Shown: piece after piece, positions 31,733 to 42,862 of the stretch
Layout of the letters: each line of letters opens with the position of its first letter
Position numbering within the stretch: position 1 is the stretch's first letter
Assembly (NCBI GenBank): GCA_030220185.1
Contig: JASPKZ010007283.1
Location: forward strand, 1,201,501-1,265,500
Source: Diploptera punctata
Lineage: Eukaryota > Arthropoda > Insecta > Blattodea > Blaberidae
Direction: 5' to 3'
Length of the DNA: 64,000 nt
Program-made: the position numbers and the translations under genes
Notes under the pieces: generated by a model
The model's database searches: none
What the model saw: the letters and a program-made list of their open reading frames with translations, nothing else
What the model was told of the DNA's origin: nothing

Positions 31733-32526
31733 TTCCCACATGTGCTCTTTCGGGTTTCGAACACGTGTAACTTTCGTTTAAATAAACTTACAAACATGAA
31801 ACTAGTACTAATGGAAAGAAAAACTCAAAAAGGTTTGGTTACAGTATCCTACAGATATTCAATGTGAGCTCCATTGGTAACGCGACGCAATTAAGCCTGT
31901 AGTCCATTTCCGCTCAGGAACGTTGTAGTATATCATGGTCAACTGTTTCGATGGCTGCTGTGATCCGCCCTCTTAGATCAAGGACGTTCTGTGGAAGAGG
32001 TGACTTGTACACAATGTTTTCGCAGAATTTTCCATACGATGAATTTAGGGATCTGCAGCTCACTACTAGCTGCAATGGTTGATTTTGAGGACTACGTGTA
32101 AAAGATTCACGAATCCGGTCTACAGTTGTCTCACTTACAGCCGGGCGTCCTGAGGATTTCCTCCTACAGATGCACCCTCTTGTCGTAAAATCAGAGTACC
32201 ACTCACGAATTGAAGGACAACTGGGTGGCACTTCACCAAATCTTGTTCAAAAATGTCGTTGAACAACAATATTACAGATTGATGAACTTGATAATCGAGA
32301 ACACAGAACGCTCGCCTATCCTCTATATCAGCCATTTTTTCACTTTGAACAATACGCAATGCTGTATGTAATTATACGTCATTGTTGCCAACCATGATAC
32401 TGCCAACTGTGATAATATAACCAAAACGTTTTGAGTTTCTCTTTCCATTAGTACTAGTTTCATGTTTGTAAGTTTATTTAAACGCAAGTTACACAAGTTC
32501 GAAACCCGAAAGAACATTTGTGGGAA
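31733..32526 (-). mobile_element. Tc1/mariner-type element with 117-bp inverted ends, core deleted
   Basis: Long inverted repeats 31733-31849 and 32410-32526 begin TTCCCACA and share CTCTTTCGGGTTTCGAAC and AACATGAAACTAGTACTAAT. Minus-strand coding shows the N-terminus (MADIEDRRAFCVLDYQVHQS), helix-turn-helix linker (CRRKSSGRPAVSETTVDRIR), then a jump to the C-terminus (PLPQNVLDLRGRITAAIETV, RRVTNGAHI). The catalytic DDE core between them has been deleted. Frameshifts are also present. Non-autonomous relic. Confidence 0.78.
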
Positions 32527-32552
32527 ATATATATATATATATATATATATAT
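32527..32552. repeat. (TA)n microsatellite
   Basis: Joins the mariner-type element to SINE family 1. Confidence 0.95.
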
Positions 32553-32554
32553 AG

Positions 32555-32880
32555 TCCACCGCTGTGGTCTCGAGGTACCGTGCTGCCTCGTCACGCAGCG
32601 GGCCCGGGTTCGATCCCCGGTCGGGGCTGTTATTCTGGGTGAGGTTTTTATCGGGGTTTTTCCTCACCTGTAAGACAAATCTCAGGAAAACTTTAAGGCC
32701 CAAACGGTCCCCGAAATCATATGGCCATCTTCATCCTTATCATTATCATCATCATCCTTCACCGGTGTGGAAAGCAACGGGAAGCTACCACACCTACAAT
32801 CTCTAGTAAAGCTGCAAGCATAGCGTGAAAATGCTGTAATTGCAGTGAAGGACCTGCCTTCGGGCAGAATTACTATGGAT
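32555..32880 (+). repeat. tRNA-derived SINE, family 1
   Basis: Full-length: CCACCGCTGTGGTCTCGAGG, B box GGGTTCGATCCCC, ACCGGTGTGGAAAGCAACGG, and the 3' end CGGGCAGAATTACTATGG, followed by TA/GT repeats at 32880-32916. Confidence 0.9.
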
Positions 32881-32883
32881 ATA

Positions 32884-32916
<33 letters not shown>

Positions 32917-32972
32917 TATACATACATACAAACTTTTAAACAAATCTGAATTTACTACTATTATTAAGTAAG

Positions 32973-33255
32973 CGGGGCACACCGTAGCGTAGTGGTTAAG
33001 GCACTGAGCTACAAGCCGGAGGGTCGAGGGTTCAAGTCCCGTTGGGGTCAGGATTTTTAAACTGACCCAAACCCTCTGGTGGCACTATGGCCCTGGGGTC
33101 GACTGAGCCTCTAACGGAATTGAGTACCAGACGCTTGTTCTGGGGGTAAAGGCGGCCGTCACGCAGGGCTGACAACCGGGCTGACATAAAGTGCCGATTG
33201 TCAAGAAAAAGTGGGAGCCTTAACCTCCTACTACCCCAAGGGTCTCCGGACCTGT
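32973..33255 (+). repeat. tRNA-derived SINE, family 2
   Basis: CACCGTAGCGTAGTGGTTAA, B box GGGTTCAAGTCCC, body GACGCTTGTTCTGGGGGTAA, and the end CCTCCTACTACCCCAAGGG. Confidence 0.88.
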
Positions 33256-33474
33256 TGTGGGATCACTTTACTTTTTTTTTTATTAAGCAAGCAGTCTACA
33301 CAGGGCAGGACATGGACAGATAATGAAATTCTAAAGATAAAAAAAAATAATTGGAACATCAAAGACTCGGCATGTATGTGGGCGTGTATGTGTATATACC
33401 CCATATGTGCCGCGCGGGAACATGGCTGCTCCCTAGAGAGAGTTTCTTAACCGGACAGTTTAGTAATGTTAATT

Positions 33475-33780
33475 TATCTACATGTGTGAACGCGAAACAT
33501 GTAGTTACCACATTGCCTCATTGTGACATCTAGTAGGCAATTAAGGTATTACTTGGATGGATGAAGGTAGGATCAATTTTGCACTCAGAGGCATTTTTAT
33601 TCAGGCTTGCGATTCTGTTACGAGACTCCGGACTCACGAATGAAGTCCCTCCCGGAGGGCTTGTCTTTTGGTTTTTTTCCATCCTAAAAATCCATCGATC
33701 CAGGCTGGGTTTGAACCGCGACCCTCGGAATTAGGGGTAAGGAATATATTGATTAGACCACCGAGGCTGAGACCTTACAA
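33475..33780 (-). repeat. tRNA-derived SINE-like repeat, family 5
   Basis: The minus strand from 33780 has CTCGGTGGTCTAATCAATAT and GGGTCGCGGTTCAAACCC, an A-box/B-box pair. The body contains AGTCCCTCCCGGAGGGCTT (plus strand) and ends near 33480. Fragments occur at 8648 and 26750. Confidence 0.62.
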
Positions 33781-33935
33781 AAATAGGAATAGGAATTTAC
33801 TAGTTAAAGCCACGTATAGACAAGAAGGGAAGAAACTTCTTTTGGAGTCCATGAGTAACCGTGGGTTCTAGTTCTGACGATGATTAAGTTCGAGCTCCTT
33901 AATCAGGTCCACATGTTCCAAATTTAATATTTTTT

Positions 33936-34674
33936 ACTATTTAACTCATGCCCCAAATGGGAGTCAATGACCAATCACATTTCAATGATTTTTTTATTAA
34001 CAACCAATCACAGTCGTGTTTCGCCCAGAATTTACCAACTAAAGTTTATCATAATAGAGAAAGAACCTCCTTTTTAACATTCTGTATAGGTCATAGGATT
34101 AGTTTGCAGTGACTGACTCTCTAAGAAATACGGCTACCAGATTGTATATATAGTGCATGAATGTCAGCAGAAAGCACATAAGAGATATAATATAAAAAAC
34201 AAATGTAACAATTGATTATACCAAAAAAAAACACTGTTTGCACTTTCTTAAACGAATTATTTTCCAGGAAATGACGTTCCAGAAAAATGTATTTGACATA
34301 TTTACAATAGGATATCAGAATTAATTAATACCTATAACGTTGGTTATAAATTTCTCCACTTGGGTGCATTCTTACAACATTGCGTTCCTTTGGCAATAAA
34401 TAATATGATCTGGTTGCAGTGATGAACAAAATAAGCAAATAAAGCGTACCAATCGTTTCTCATTTGTTTTCAAACATCGCCGTTTACATTAAATACACAA
34501 ATCTTTTAAAATAACTATAGTTGAATAATATTTGTGAGTAAACAGCTTAATTTTATTCGTTAAACAGTCCTAACAAATGCCACCCTTGATTTCCAAATTT
34601 TCTACATAAATTCACTCCTCACTTCGCGAGTCGTGAATTTATCGATAATTTGGAAATCACTCATGGCATTACTT
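33936..34674 (+). repeat. Unidentified repeat with CCAAT/TATA and 3' hairpin, copy 2
   Basis: Two CCAAT boxes (GACCAATCAC at 33969-33978, AACCAATCAC near 34001), then TATATATAGTGCATGAATG near 34146. The 3' hairpin arms are TGATTTCCAAATTTTCTACA and AATTTGGAAATCA, closing GGCATTACTTA at 34672. Immediately followed by the 3' end of an RTE copy. Confidence 0.72.
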
Positions 34675-35975
34675 ACTTATGCTTATTCACTGGCACTATC
34701 GAACCCGTAGGTTCATGACCGCGCGGACACACGCTCTCCATACATCCCTATCCTCAGCTAATGCTTTCCAATCATTCCCTGTATAATCTACTTCCTTCAA
34801 ATCATAGTTAATGCTATTCTCCCACCTCATTCTTGGTCTACCAACTGGCCGTTTTCCCTCTGGCTTTCCTACAAGAAGCTTCCATGCAAGCCTTTCATTC
34901 CCCATACGTGCAACATATCCTACCCATCGCAGTCTACGAGACTTAACTATGCTTATTACGTATATCTGGCTTCCTATAAAGACCATGTAGTTCATTGTTA
35001 TGACTCTTCTCCATTCACCTGTCTGTTCATCTCTCTTTGATCCAAAAATTTTCCTAAATACTTTATTCTCAAATACATGTAATCTCCTTTCCTCCCTTAA
35101 AGTGAAAGTCCATGTTTCGCACCCATATATTATAACTGGTAGAATAATAGTTTTATATATTTTCAGTTTAACGTTTTTTGAAAGGAGTTGGGATATCAAG
35201 AGTCTCTGCAATGCATAATAGCACACATTTCCAGAATTGAGCCTATGTTTAATTTCTTTGTGCATCTCATTCCTATTTGTGATTATTGTTCCTAGGTGTT
35301 TGAATTCAGCCACTTCCTCAAAATTTCCCTCATTTGTCGTTAGGTGTCCATTTCCATTATATAATGAATTTCTACGAGTGACCATCATCATCATCATCAT
35401 CATCATCACTCCAGGGATTAGGCAATTGCCCGTTCCGACTTCATATTGCATCAGCCCAACGTCTTCTACGTCTTCCAACATCACGCCTTCCTCTTGCTTG
35501 ATAGTTCCTGGCTAACAATGGATATCTCTCCTTACTCATTCCATCCATGTGATCAATCCATTTCTGTCTGTAATTCGTGACTTTATCCAATAAAGGCTGT
35601 ACTTTCAATTCTTCTCTTATATCCTCATTTCTTATTCTATCAAGTCTTGTACATCCTTATATGACCATATATTTAGTTTTATTGATATTTACTTCCAGTC
35701 TTAATTTCTTAGTGTTACTCAATAGTGTGTGTGTGTGTGTTGTCCTTTAGTATCACCTCGCTATCGGCCAATAATACTACATCATCAGCATAAGCTAATA
35801 GCTTATTAATACCATTCAGTTGTAAGCCTTCCTCATTCTCTAAAGATTTAATGGCATGCTCTAGTACAAAATTAAATAGTAGAGGAGATAGTGCATCTCC
35901 TTGCTTCAACTCATTCTGGATTTCAAAAGTGTCCGAAAACTGTTTGCCTACACGCACCCTCCTCTTTGATAGTTA
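34675..35975 (-). mobile_element. RTE-like LINE, 5'-truncated, with nested insertion
   Basis: The minus strand reads RT (FEIQNELKQGDALSPLLFNF; LAYADDVVLLADSEVILKDN) and the complete C-terminus with GRPRMRWEN to the end at 34687. Split at TGACCAT by 35386-35661. YADD is intact, but the frames are broken. Confidence 0.85.
35386..35661 (-). mobile_element. Nested LINE 3' fragment with (CAT)n
   Basis: Flanked by TGACCAT on both sides (35379-35385, 35662-35668), a 7-bp duplication of RTE sequence. The body starts at the (CAT)n run and includes GGCAATTGCCCGTTCCGACT. The protein frame is indistinct. Confidence 0.7.
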
Positions 35976-36269
35976 ATCAAGATAAGATAAGTGCTATTTT
36001 GTCTAGCACATTTCTATTTCTTATTTCTTCTTTCAGTATTTCATTCAGATATGAAGAAAATTAAAATAAAACAACTTTTTGAATTGTGAGTTGTAATCAG
36101 TGGCCATCAAAAAAAAATTTCTTTTGTTTTTATAACATTTCATAAATGTGGTTTTAGTTTTTTATTGTAATTTGTATTTTTTAATATTATTATAATTACT
36201 GTAGACTATCATTTGCACTAGAATAGCATAAATGCTACTCTTTACTTATAAGAAGGTTTTAAAATATTG
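35976..36269. other. Unassigned AT-rich spacer
   Basis: No feature recognised. Confidence 0.3.
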
Positions 36270-36645
36270 CCACAACTGCTCTACTATACGGAAGTGAATG
36301 CTGGGCACTTCGAGCACAAAAGATAAATCCCGCATTAATAGTTCACAAATGAGATTCCTCCGATCATTAACTGAGTAACATTAAGGGATAGAATGAAAAG
36401 TGATGAGATAAGGATGCAGTGGAATAGTAGGGAAATGGTTGAACATATACAAAATTATCAGATTAAATGGTTCCAACACGTCCAGAGAATGTCAAATTCC
36501 CGTTTACCAAAGATGATTTACCACCTCAACCCTAAAGGCAAAAGAGACCTCGGAAGACCCTTGAACCGATGGAAAGATCAGTTTTTGTAGTCGCAGAACG
36601 GGCATCATCACCCAATACTGCATTCGGAAGAAGAAGAAGAAGAAG
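36270..36645 (+). mobile_element. LINE 3' fragment with (GAA)n tail
   Basis: TALLYGSECWALRAQK-like blocks at 36280, then QIKWFQHVQRMSNSRLPKMI and GKRDLGRPLNRWKDQF (36440-36585), ending (GAA)n at 36631-36644. Confidence 0.72.
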
Positions 36646-36994
36646 CCACATCAGTTCATCTGAGACGAACATAATTAACTTCCAGAGAATAAAGATAAGC
36701 TCTCAGTTTATGCCTACAACTGTTTTCAAATTCAAAAACAGAACAGCTATTTTTGTTGTTTTATAACATGACCGTCACCATATGATTCATGTTGAGGCAG
36801 GTCCGGTGTTGTGAGGTCAGAGTCCAATCTCTCAGGCGAGTCAGTTTTCAAAACACGTACTGTGATGATCCGGCGTACCAACTTGTTTCTCTTCACCCTG
36901 AGGCAAGGTCACAGTTTGCTACATAATCAACTTACTTTAATTTAGTTACTAACATTATATTGCTACAATCCAATTCCCTAAAAAAAAAAAAAGT

Positions 36995-37855
36995 TAGTAG
37001 GCCCTTGGGGTAGTAGGAGATTAAGGCTCCCATCTTTCTTGATAATCGGTACGAGAAGTCAGACGGGCTGTGATACCTGAGTGACCACCGACTTTACCTC
37101 CGTGATAATAATGGTGATAATAATAATGGCTTTATTTTAACTGGCAGAATTAAGGCCTTAAGACCTTTTCTGATACTCAACCAGGTCTTAAAATTACAAA
37201 AGAAATACTCTTCATCTAAATTACAATAAACATAAACGATTACATGTTATATTGTAAAATACAATTATTATTTACAATGTATTTTGATTTACTGTATATT
37301 TAACGAATTAAATGTAATATGTACAAGATATGTAAAAAGAAAGGAGAAACATTATTAATGACATAGTATGAATTTAAATAAATAGAGAAAAAAATAATTA
37401 TTAAGCAACAGGTATCTGTATAAACGTGACTTAAAAGTGCCAAGTGTGCGGCAACCCCTGATACATTGAGGAAGGAAATATCCAGGAGCGAGCAGTGGCT
37501 ACTGTGAAAGAAGTAGAATAAGAGGATGTGCCATGAAGAGGGATTGTTAGCAGACTGTTATCTTGTGACCTAGTGTCAATATTGTGATAAGAAGATAACT
37601 TCTCAAATCTGGACGCTAGGTAACTAGGAGTGTAGGAATTCAGAAGCTTGAAAATAAGTGAAAGAGAGTGCAACTTACGTCTGTCAGTAAGACGAAGCCA
37701 AGATAGGTTATTGAAATGTTTGGAAATATAATTATAACGGCGGATATTGAAATTGAATCGATTCTGTTACTCATTTCCGTTAGAGGCTGAGTCAAATCCA
37801 AGGCCATGGTTGAGCAGCCAGAGGGTTTAGACTAGTTTAAAAATCTGACTCCATA
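36995..37855 (-). repeat. SINE family 2, split by a LINE insertion
   Basis: 36995-37104 (CCCTTGGGGTAGTAGGAGAT) and 37769-37855 (ACTCATTTCCGTTAGAGGCT) are the two halves of one SINE copy, interrupted near its CTTTACCCCC block. Confidence 0.65.
37105..37768 (-). mobile_element. CR1/L2-like LINE 3' end, nested in SINE
   Basis: Minus-strand frame (37673-37431) gives LIFKLLNSYTPSYLASRFEK, SSYHNIDTRSQDNSLL and SFTVATARSW. The 3' UTR with AAGGCCTTAATTCTGCCAG and an (ATT)n-like tail is at 37105-37170. Same family as 9690. Confidence 0.75.
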
Positions 37856-38776
37856 GACGCCTATAGAGTATATAGTAATAAACTCCACGACATGACGACG
37901 CTAGCAACAGACAGTTAGCCTCACAGCCACTCAGCCTGAGAGGTTCCCAGCGGTTGTAGCTGTTTTTCTCATCCTCGATTCGCCTTTTATTGTAGTTACC
38001 TAATACCTCACGATGCTCTTTGGGCACAGGTCTCATACACGTTCAAATTCCATGAGAAAATATCTTCTCTCATGTGCTGTCACTGTGCTCAATTTTACTG
38101 GTTCTTATAAGAGTGGTATTAAAATGTCTGATTCCAGCGCACACCCTGTATTTTTTTCCCTTTGGTTCAGTTTGATATAATATACGTTTCATTACAATAA
38201 ATTAACATTAATCCGGGCCGCACTGGACCTAAATGTATAAATATAAAAAAAAGCAAGAATATTTTTTATTGTCTTAAACAAGAGAAATAAATCAACAAAT
38301 ATAATCAAAAACAGCTGTTCGAGTGAAATTAAATGTTAACATCTACATTAACCATCTTTATAGACTTTTATTTTCGTTGTCTCTTTTTTACGCGCCTGTT
38401 CTAGCTCAATGCGGTATGGGTTCCTCATCTTAAATTTCAACAAATTGGACTTCAAATTACTTCTTACAACTAAAAAATAGAGATTTGTGTGTAGAATGTA
38501 TTACGAAAAGTCGAAAATAAATTTTTATTGTAATGTCTTTGTTCTATAAAATACTGTTTAATCGTGGTGTTGCTGTCATATGTTCAGTAAGTATGATCAG
38601 TTAAAATTTGAAAAAAAAAAAAATCGATGGGTATCTGAGTGCTTACCAGCTTGTGAAATCGCTAAAATGACATATGAGAGAATCTTCGTAATGTTATAAA
38701 TATTATTATGAGCAATCAAACGTGTCAGTACAATTTGTACATAATTTAGTTTTGTGTTAATTAAAGACAAATGAAA
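37856..38776. other. Unassigned AT-rich stretch
   Basis: About 0.9 kb without recognised coding sequence or repeat ends. Confidence 0.35.
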
Positions 38777-39586
38777 TCTAATATATAAAAATGAATGTTT
38801 GTTTGTTTGTTTATTCGTACTTAAAAATCGCCCTTTGTAGTGGAAAACGTGAAAAAAGTAGCTCTTTGGACGCTTAAATGGCTTACGCTACCTAAACCAT
38901 AACAAATACATAAAATTAATGTGCACATAATTGAACATCTCAAAAAGCTCTACAAAAAAGTCCGCGACAGCATATATTTATCTCTTACGGATAACTCACA
39001 ATAAACATTTTTGTCTTTCATTGATGCCAAGAAGATCGAGACAAGATTCATGTGCAAGCATTGCAGGACATGGCGGGTATTCTTTTACAGATAACTCACA
39101 ATAACGAATTTTGTATTTTAGCTCATTTATGCCAAGAAGATCGAGATAAGTAGATTCTCAGGCAAGCCGGGTAATCAGCACGCGGAATCTTAAAGTAAGT
39201 ACGATATACATTTATAATTATTTTTCATTCTACTTCTTCAACTAATCATAAGAAGTACATTGATTTTCGTCTTTCAGTTGATTTATGCCCAGAAGATCGG
39301 GATGAGTAGATTCCCGGACATCGCCGGGTAAACAGCAAGGTGTATATAAATATTTCCCTTCACTTATTTAACTAAACATAAAACACATTAATTTTCATAT
39401 TTCAGCTCATTTATCTCAAGAAGATCGGGATAGGTCGATTCCCGGGCAACGCCGGATAACCAGCAAACGTGGTATCTAAAAGTTATAAACTTATAATTAT
39501 TTTTCAATGTCCTTATTCAACTAAACATAAAAGCACATTAATTTCCATTTATTTAGGCGTAGCAGTGCACGCCGGGTATTAGCTAG
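38777..39586 (+). mobile_element. Non-autonomous Helitron
   Basis: 5' TC (TCTAATATATAAAAATGAAT) directly after host A (38776); 3' CTAG (39583-39586) directly before host T (39587), so it sits between A and T as Helitrons do. Just inside the 3' end is a hairpin, GGCGT (39556-39560) pairing with ACGCC, loop of about 8 nt. The interior has about four imperfect direct units around CCAAGAAGATCGRGATAAG. No Rep/helicase ORF, so it depends on another element. About 810 bp. Confidence 0.88.
39020..39500 (+). repeat. Imperfect tandem units inside the Helitron
   Basis: The core AAGAAGATCG recurs near 39029, 39134, 39290 and 39418. Each is followed by a GCCGGGTAAWCAGC-like block that resembles the Helitron's own 3' end (CGCCGGGTATTAGCTAG). 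Confidence 0.75.
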
Positions 39587-40159
39587 TATAAAATAAATCA
39601 AGTCTGTGAAGTTTACGTGGTTTTCATACTAAAAAAATTCATATTGCTTTAATGAATACCAGGTGTTCAAAAATGACACAAAACGAAGATATCAATGTTG
39701 CAATGCCTATTTCTTAACATCAGCCACGACCAAACAGAAATGTAATCACTGCATGAAAAATGCGATGTTACTTTGTTTAAGGTATGTGAAGAGAGCAAAA
39801 AAGTAACAAAGGCAATCAAAAAATATCTCATTCGAATTATTTCATATTATTACAATTTTCGTGTTAACTATAGTTTTATTTACCTTTTAAAATATGCAGA
39901 TGCGAGTAATGTTTTTTTAGATCTTGAATATTTTATTCTGAATTTATATTTTCGTAAATGTAATTGGACCATCGCGTATCTATACGAAGTACAGTTTTAT
40001 TATCTTCTGAACAAATAAGAAAGTGATATTTTAACTGCAAGTAGTTATTATTTATTGCATAAAATCTGCTTAGCGGTTTTACTGTTGTGCCTATAATATT
40101 TTGAATGCAGTATATGTTTGAAATACTCCAACCGAAAAAAGAAGGGATGTATCACACTC
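39587..40159. other. Unassigned AT-rich stretch
   Basis: An 81-codon frame at 39773 has no recognised features and AT-biased composition; not called. Confidence 0.3.
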
Positions 40160-40440
40160 CGTAGCTGTAGTGGAAGCAGCTGATCCAAGGGCCCGAAACC
40201 CTAAAATCAAGTGACCTGGTCCTCCAGGTTGGGGGTTTGGTGCTAGGCTAGCTCCCTGGCACAGTAAAAGAAAAAAATATGTTTGTAACTCTCAACATGA
40301 CTCAGCCGAACAGTCTAGCAGGAAACGATACAAAAGTAATATGAAAGTGACTAATTTGATTATGGCAAGAGACAGATTGGCATGGAGGAGGATTGTTGAG
40401 AAGGTCAAAACTTCGACTTTTGAAGTTGTAGCGCCTTAGG
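40160..40440 (+). mobile_element. Possible LINE fragment
   Basis: GCAGCTGATCCAAGGGCCCG and CCTGGTCCTCCAGGTTGGGG resemble a LINE leader. MARDRLAWRRIVEKVKTSTF (40369-40430) resembles the last residues of LINE ORF2 ends. No RT is present, so the assignment is weak. Confidence 0.35.
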
Positions 40441-40579
40441 ATATCTTTGAAATTGTAACATCAGACAATTTCTTGTTGTTTTTCGTATGAACTGGTGTTG
40501 AACATAAGAATTAGTTTACTCAATCCGCTACACTAACTTCATCATGAAGTGAGTAAAGTGTGCATATCGTAAGTGTGCA

Positions 40580-41035
40580 TATCGGTATCTCAAGTAGTTG
40601 ATGAGAAACGTGAAACCATCCCTTGTACAAAAAACATCAGATTATATAACACTTTGGCTAGACCAGTGTTGACCTATGGTAGTGAAGCATGGACACTAAA
40701 AAGACAACATGAAAGCAGAATAACGACTTGTGAAATGAAATTCATGCGCAGAACAGCGGGTTACACAAGATGGGATCGGAAAAGGAACACCGATATCTTA
40801 AAAGAATTGAAGACTACGCCAATTTTGGAATATATTAAACAGTACCAACTAAATTGAAAACACCACCTAGAAAGAATGAGTTCAAATCGGATCCCCAAAG
40901 CTGTTTATAATTATATACCAAGAGGACGAACATCACTGGGCCGTCCTATGAAACGCTGGAGGGAAAATTTTCTATAGGACCGTAACAGTCCTTGACCTAA
41001 TACTTGGAAGGAAGAAGAAGAAGAAGAAGAAGAAG
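40580..41035 (+). mobile_element. LINE 3' fragment with (GAA)n tail
   Basis: TLARPVLTYGSEAWTLKRQH, MKFMRRTAGYTRWDRKRNTD (40650-40800), a stop, then HHLERMSSNRIPKAVYNY, RGRTSLGRPMKRWRENFL, and (GAA)n at 41007-41034. Confidence 0.8.
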
Positions 41036-41129
41036 TGAGCCCAAATGGGATGATGTTTCATTAATTATTTTCGAAATTAATTGAGTCGGAACGAATGATT
41101 ATAAAGAGATAAGGAAAGTAGGTTTACAC

Positions 41130-41510
41130 GAGATGTCAACCAGTTCTCACCCTGCGTGACGGCCTCTTTTGCCCCAGAACATAGTTTGCACTCTTTTCCA
41201 ATCCAGAACCACGATGCCGCCAGAGGATTTTGAGCAGTTAATGACCCCATCAGGATTGGAATCCTCTATATTTAGAAGCTATAAGGTAAATAATGCAAAG
41301 CGATGCCACTATAGGTCTTAGGGAGACTCTTTGGGTAGTATGAGGTTAAAGCTCCTTCCTTCCTGCACAATCGTAACGAGTTGTTAGCAGGGTTGTTGGC
41401 CCTGCATTACGGGTGCCTTTACCCCCAAGACAAGCGTCTGATATTCATTTTTCCGTCAGAGGCTGAGTCGATCCCATGCCATGTTGCCGCCAGACGGTTT
41501 AGCAAGTATA
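41130..41510 (-). repeat. Two adjacent SINE family 2 relics
   Basis: 41130-41290 (CCCTGCGTGACGGCCTCTTT) and 41325-41510 (CTTTACCCCCAAGACAAGCG, GTCTGATATTCATTTTTCCG) each match the SINE body in reverse. Both lack a clean tRNA head. Confidence 0.6.
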
Positions 41511-41670
41511 TACTGTATATATAAGGCACTAGCATCCAATTTGGTTATATCATGAATCTAGACATGTGTATTCTCGGTTCAGCTAATAATCACACAGACA
41601 CATAGCAGTTCCACTCAGTGTCATTATCCTAAATAAAATTTGGGGTGATGACTGTTTTGCGGAAGAGTCA

Positions 41671-41792
41671 TTCGTACAGTGTTGAACAAATTGTTATTTT
41701 AGATCGCCGAATAAAAATACTGTTTAATATATTCGTGCAGTGTTGAACTAATTGTTATTTTAGATCGCCGAATAAAAATACAGTTCAATATT
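41671..41792. repeat. Two-unit 61-bp tandem duplication
   Basis: TTCGTACAGTGTTGAAC (41671) and TTCGTGCAGTGTTGAAC (41732) begin units of equal length sharing GATCGCCGAATAAAAATAC. Confidence 0.9.
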
Positions 41793-41962
41793 TCGCTGAC
41801 ATCTGTAGGAAAATAAACATAACTAAATTAATCTGGTTAAAAACTACCCGAGCGGACGAACGGAGACAAGCAACCACAGTGTAAGGCTTTGCAACATAAT
41901 ATGCCTAATATCTCATTTAAAAGTTTAGGCCCTACTTTGAGTACATTTCACTCATAATTTTG

Positions 41963-41997
<35 letters not shown>

Positions 41998-42371
41998 AAT
42001 TGTTTGGCTTTCGAAATTATTGTGAAGTTGTGGCGAAACTAGTGTTTTGAAATTCCCCACTTGACTTTTTTTTTCGAATGAGTTATTGCTGTTTTACAGG
42101 AAGCTTTATATGTGCTTAAGACCTTACAAGATGGTAATTTTAAGTTTGAAAATATTTAAATTGTATTTATTTTTAAGGTGAACGAATTTAATTACTGTAT
42201 TTGTACTTCTTCGTTATATTTGATCAATTCTTATTTACTTTTCGATCATTAATCTATAGTGAATACTTACATAAATATTAATAGGTGCACATTATATTTC
42301 TTTATTCATTCACTTTTAACACTCACAATTCACCCACACACACATATATAGGCCTATATATATATATATGC
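41793..42371. other. Unassigned stretch with (TA)n
   Basis: A (TA)n array at 41964-41992 and a TAGGCCTA palindrome at 42349. No gene seen. Confidence 0.35.
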
Positions 42372-42718
42372 CTATTTTTTCTCTTCTTCGTGGCATAACA
42401 GACGTAGAAGACCCTTGGCCGACCATCCAGCTTCTGTCCTCACATCCGCATATATTAGTCAGAAAGGTGGATGATAAATCAACCCCAGTTTAGGGGTAAT
42501 ATATGGTCAGAATGTCGGATTCCCCAGTCATTATAACTTCTTTCTCAACCTGGAGAAGGTACTTATTTTAGCTACCCAAAATACTCACGATGTCGGGTGG
42601 GCACCGCTATCATACTGGCCGAATTTCTGTGAGAAACTTTATTCCCCCATGAGGATTCGAACAAGCGGAAGTACCGTAATTCTACACTAAGGGATGATGC
42701 CTTAAACCGCTAGTTGTA
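42372..42718 (-). repeat. tRNA-derived SINE, family 3 (decayed)
   Basis: The right end TTAAACCGCTAGTT with CCCATGAGGATTCGAAC is the complement of the head and B box seen at 6076-6150. The body matches in order down to 42400. Confidence 0.6.
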
Positions 42719-42862
42719 TCGTCGTTTCCGCAGATGCAGGGAGCCCGTGTTCGATCCCTAGTAGATACAAGGCTCTTGGATGAGGTTTCTTGAAGTGTTT
42801 TTCCCCGCCTGTAAGAGAAATGTAAGCCAAACAGTCCGAATATCAGCTGGTCATCAAAACCA
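42719..42862 (+). repeat. SINE family 1 relic
   Basis: GTGTTCGATCCCTAGTAGAT then TTTTTCCCCGCCTGTAAGAG keep the family order but are much diverged. Confidence 0.5.

Noticed and set aside
34696..35484. 262-codon ORF with a Met run as a gene
   Set aside because: It is an RTE C-terminus read through the CAT tail of a nested LINE.
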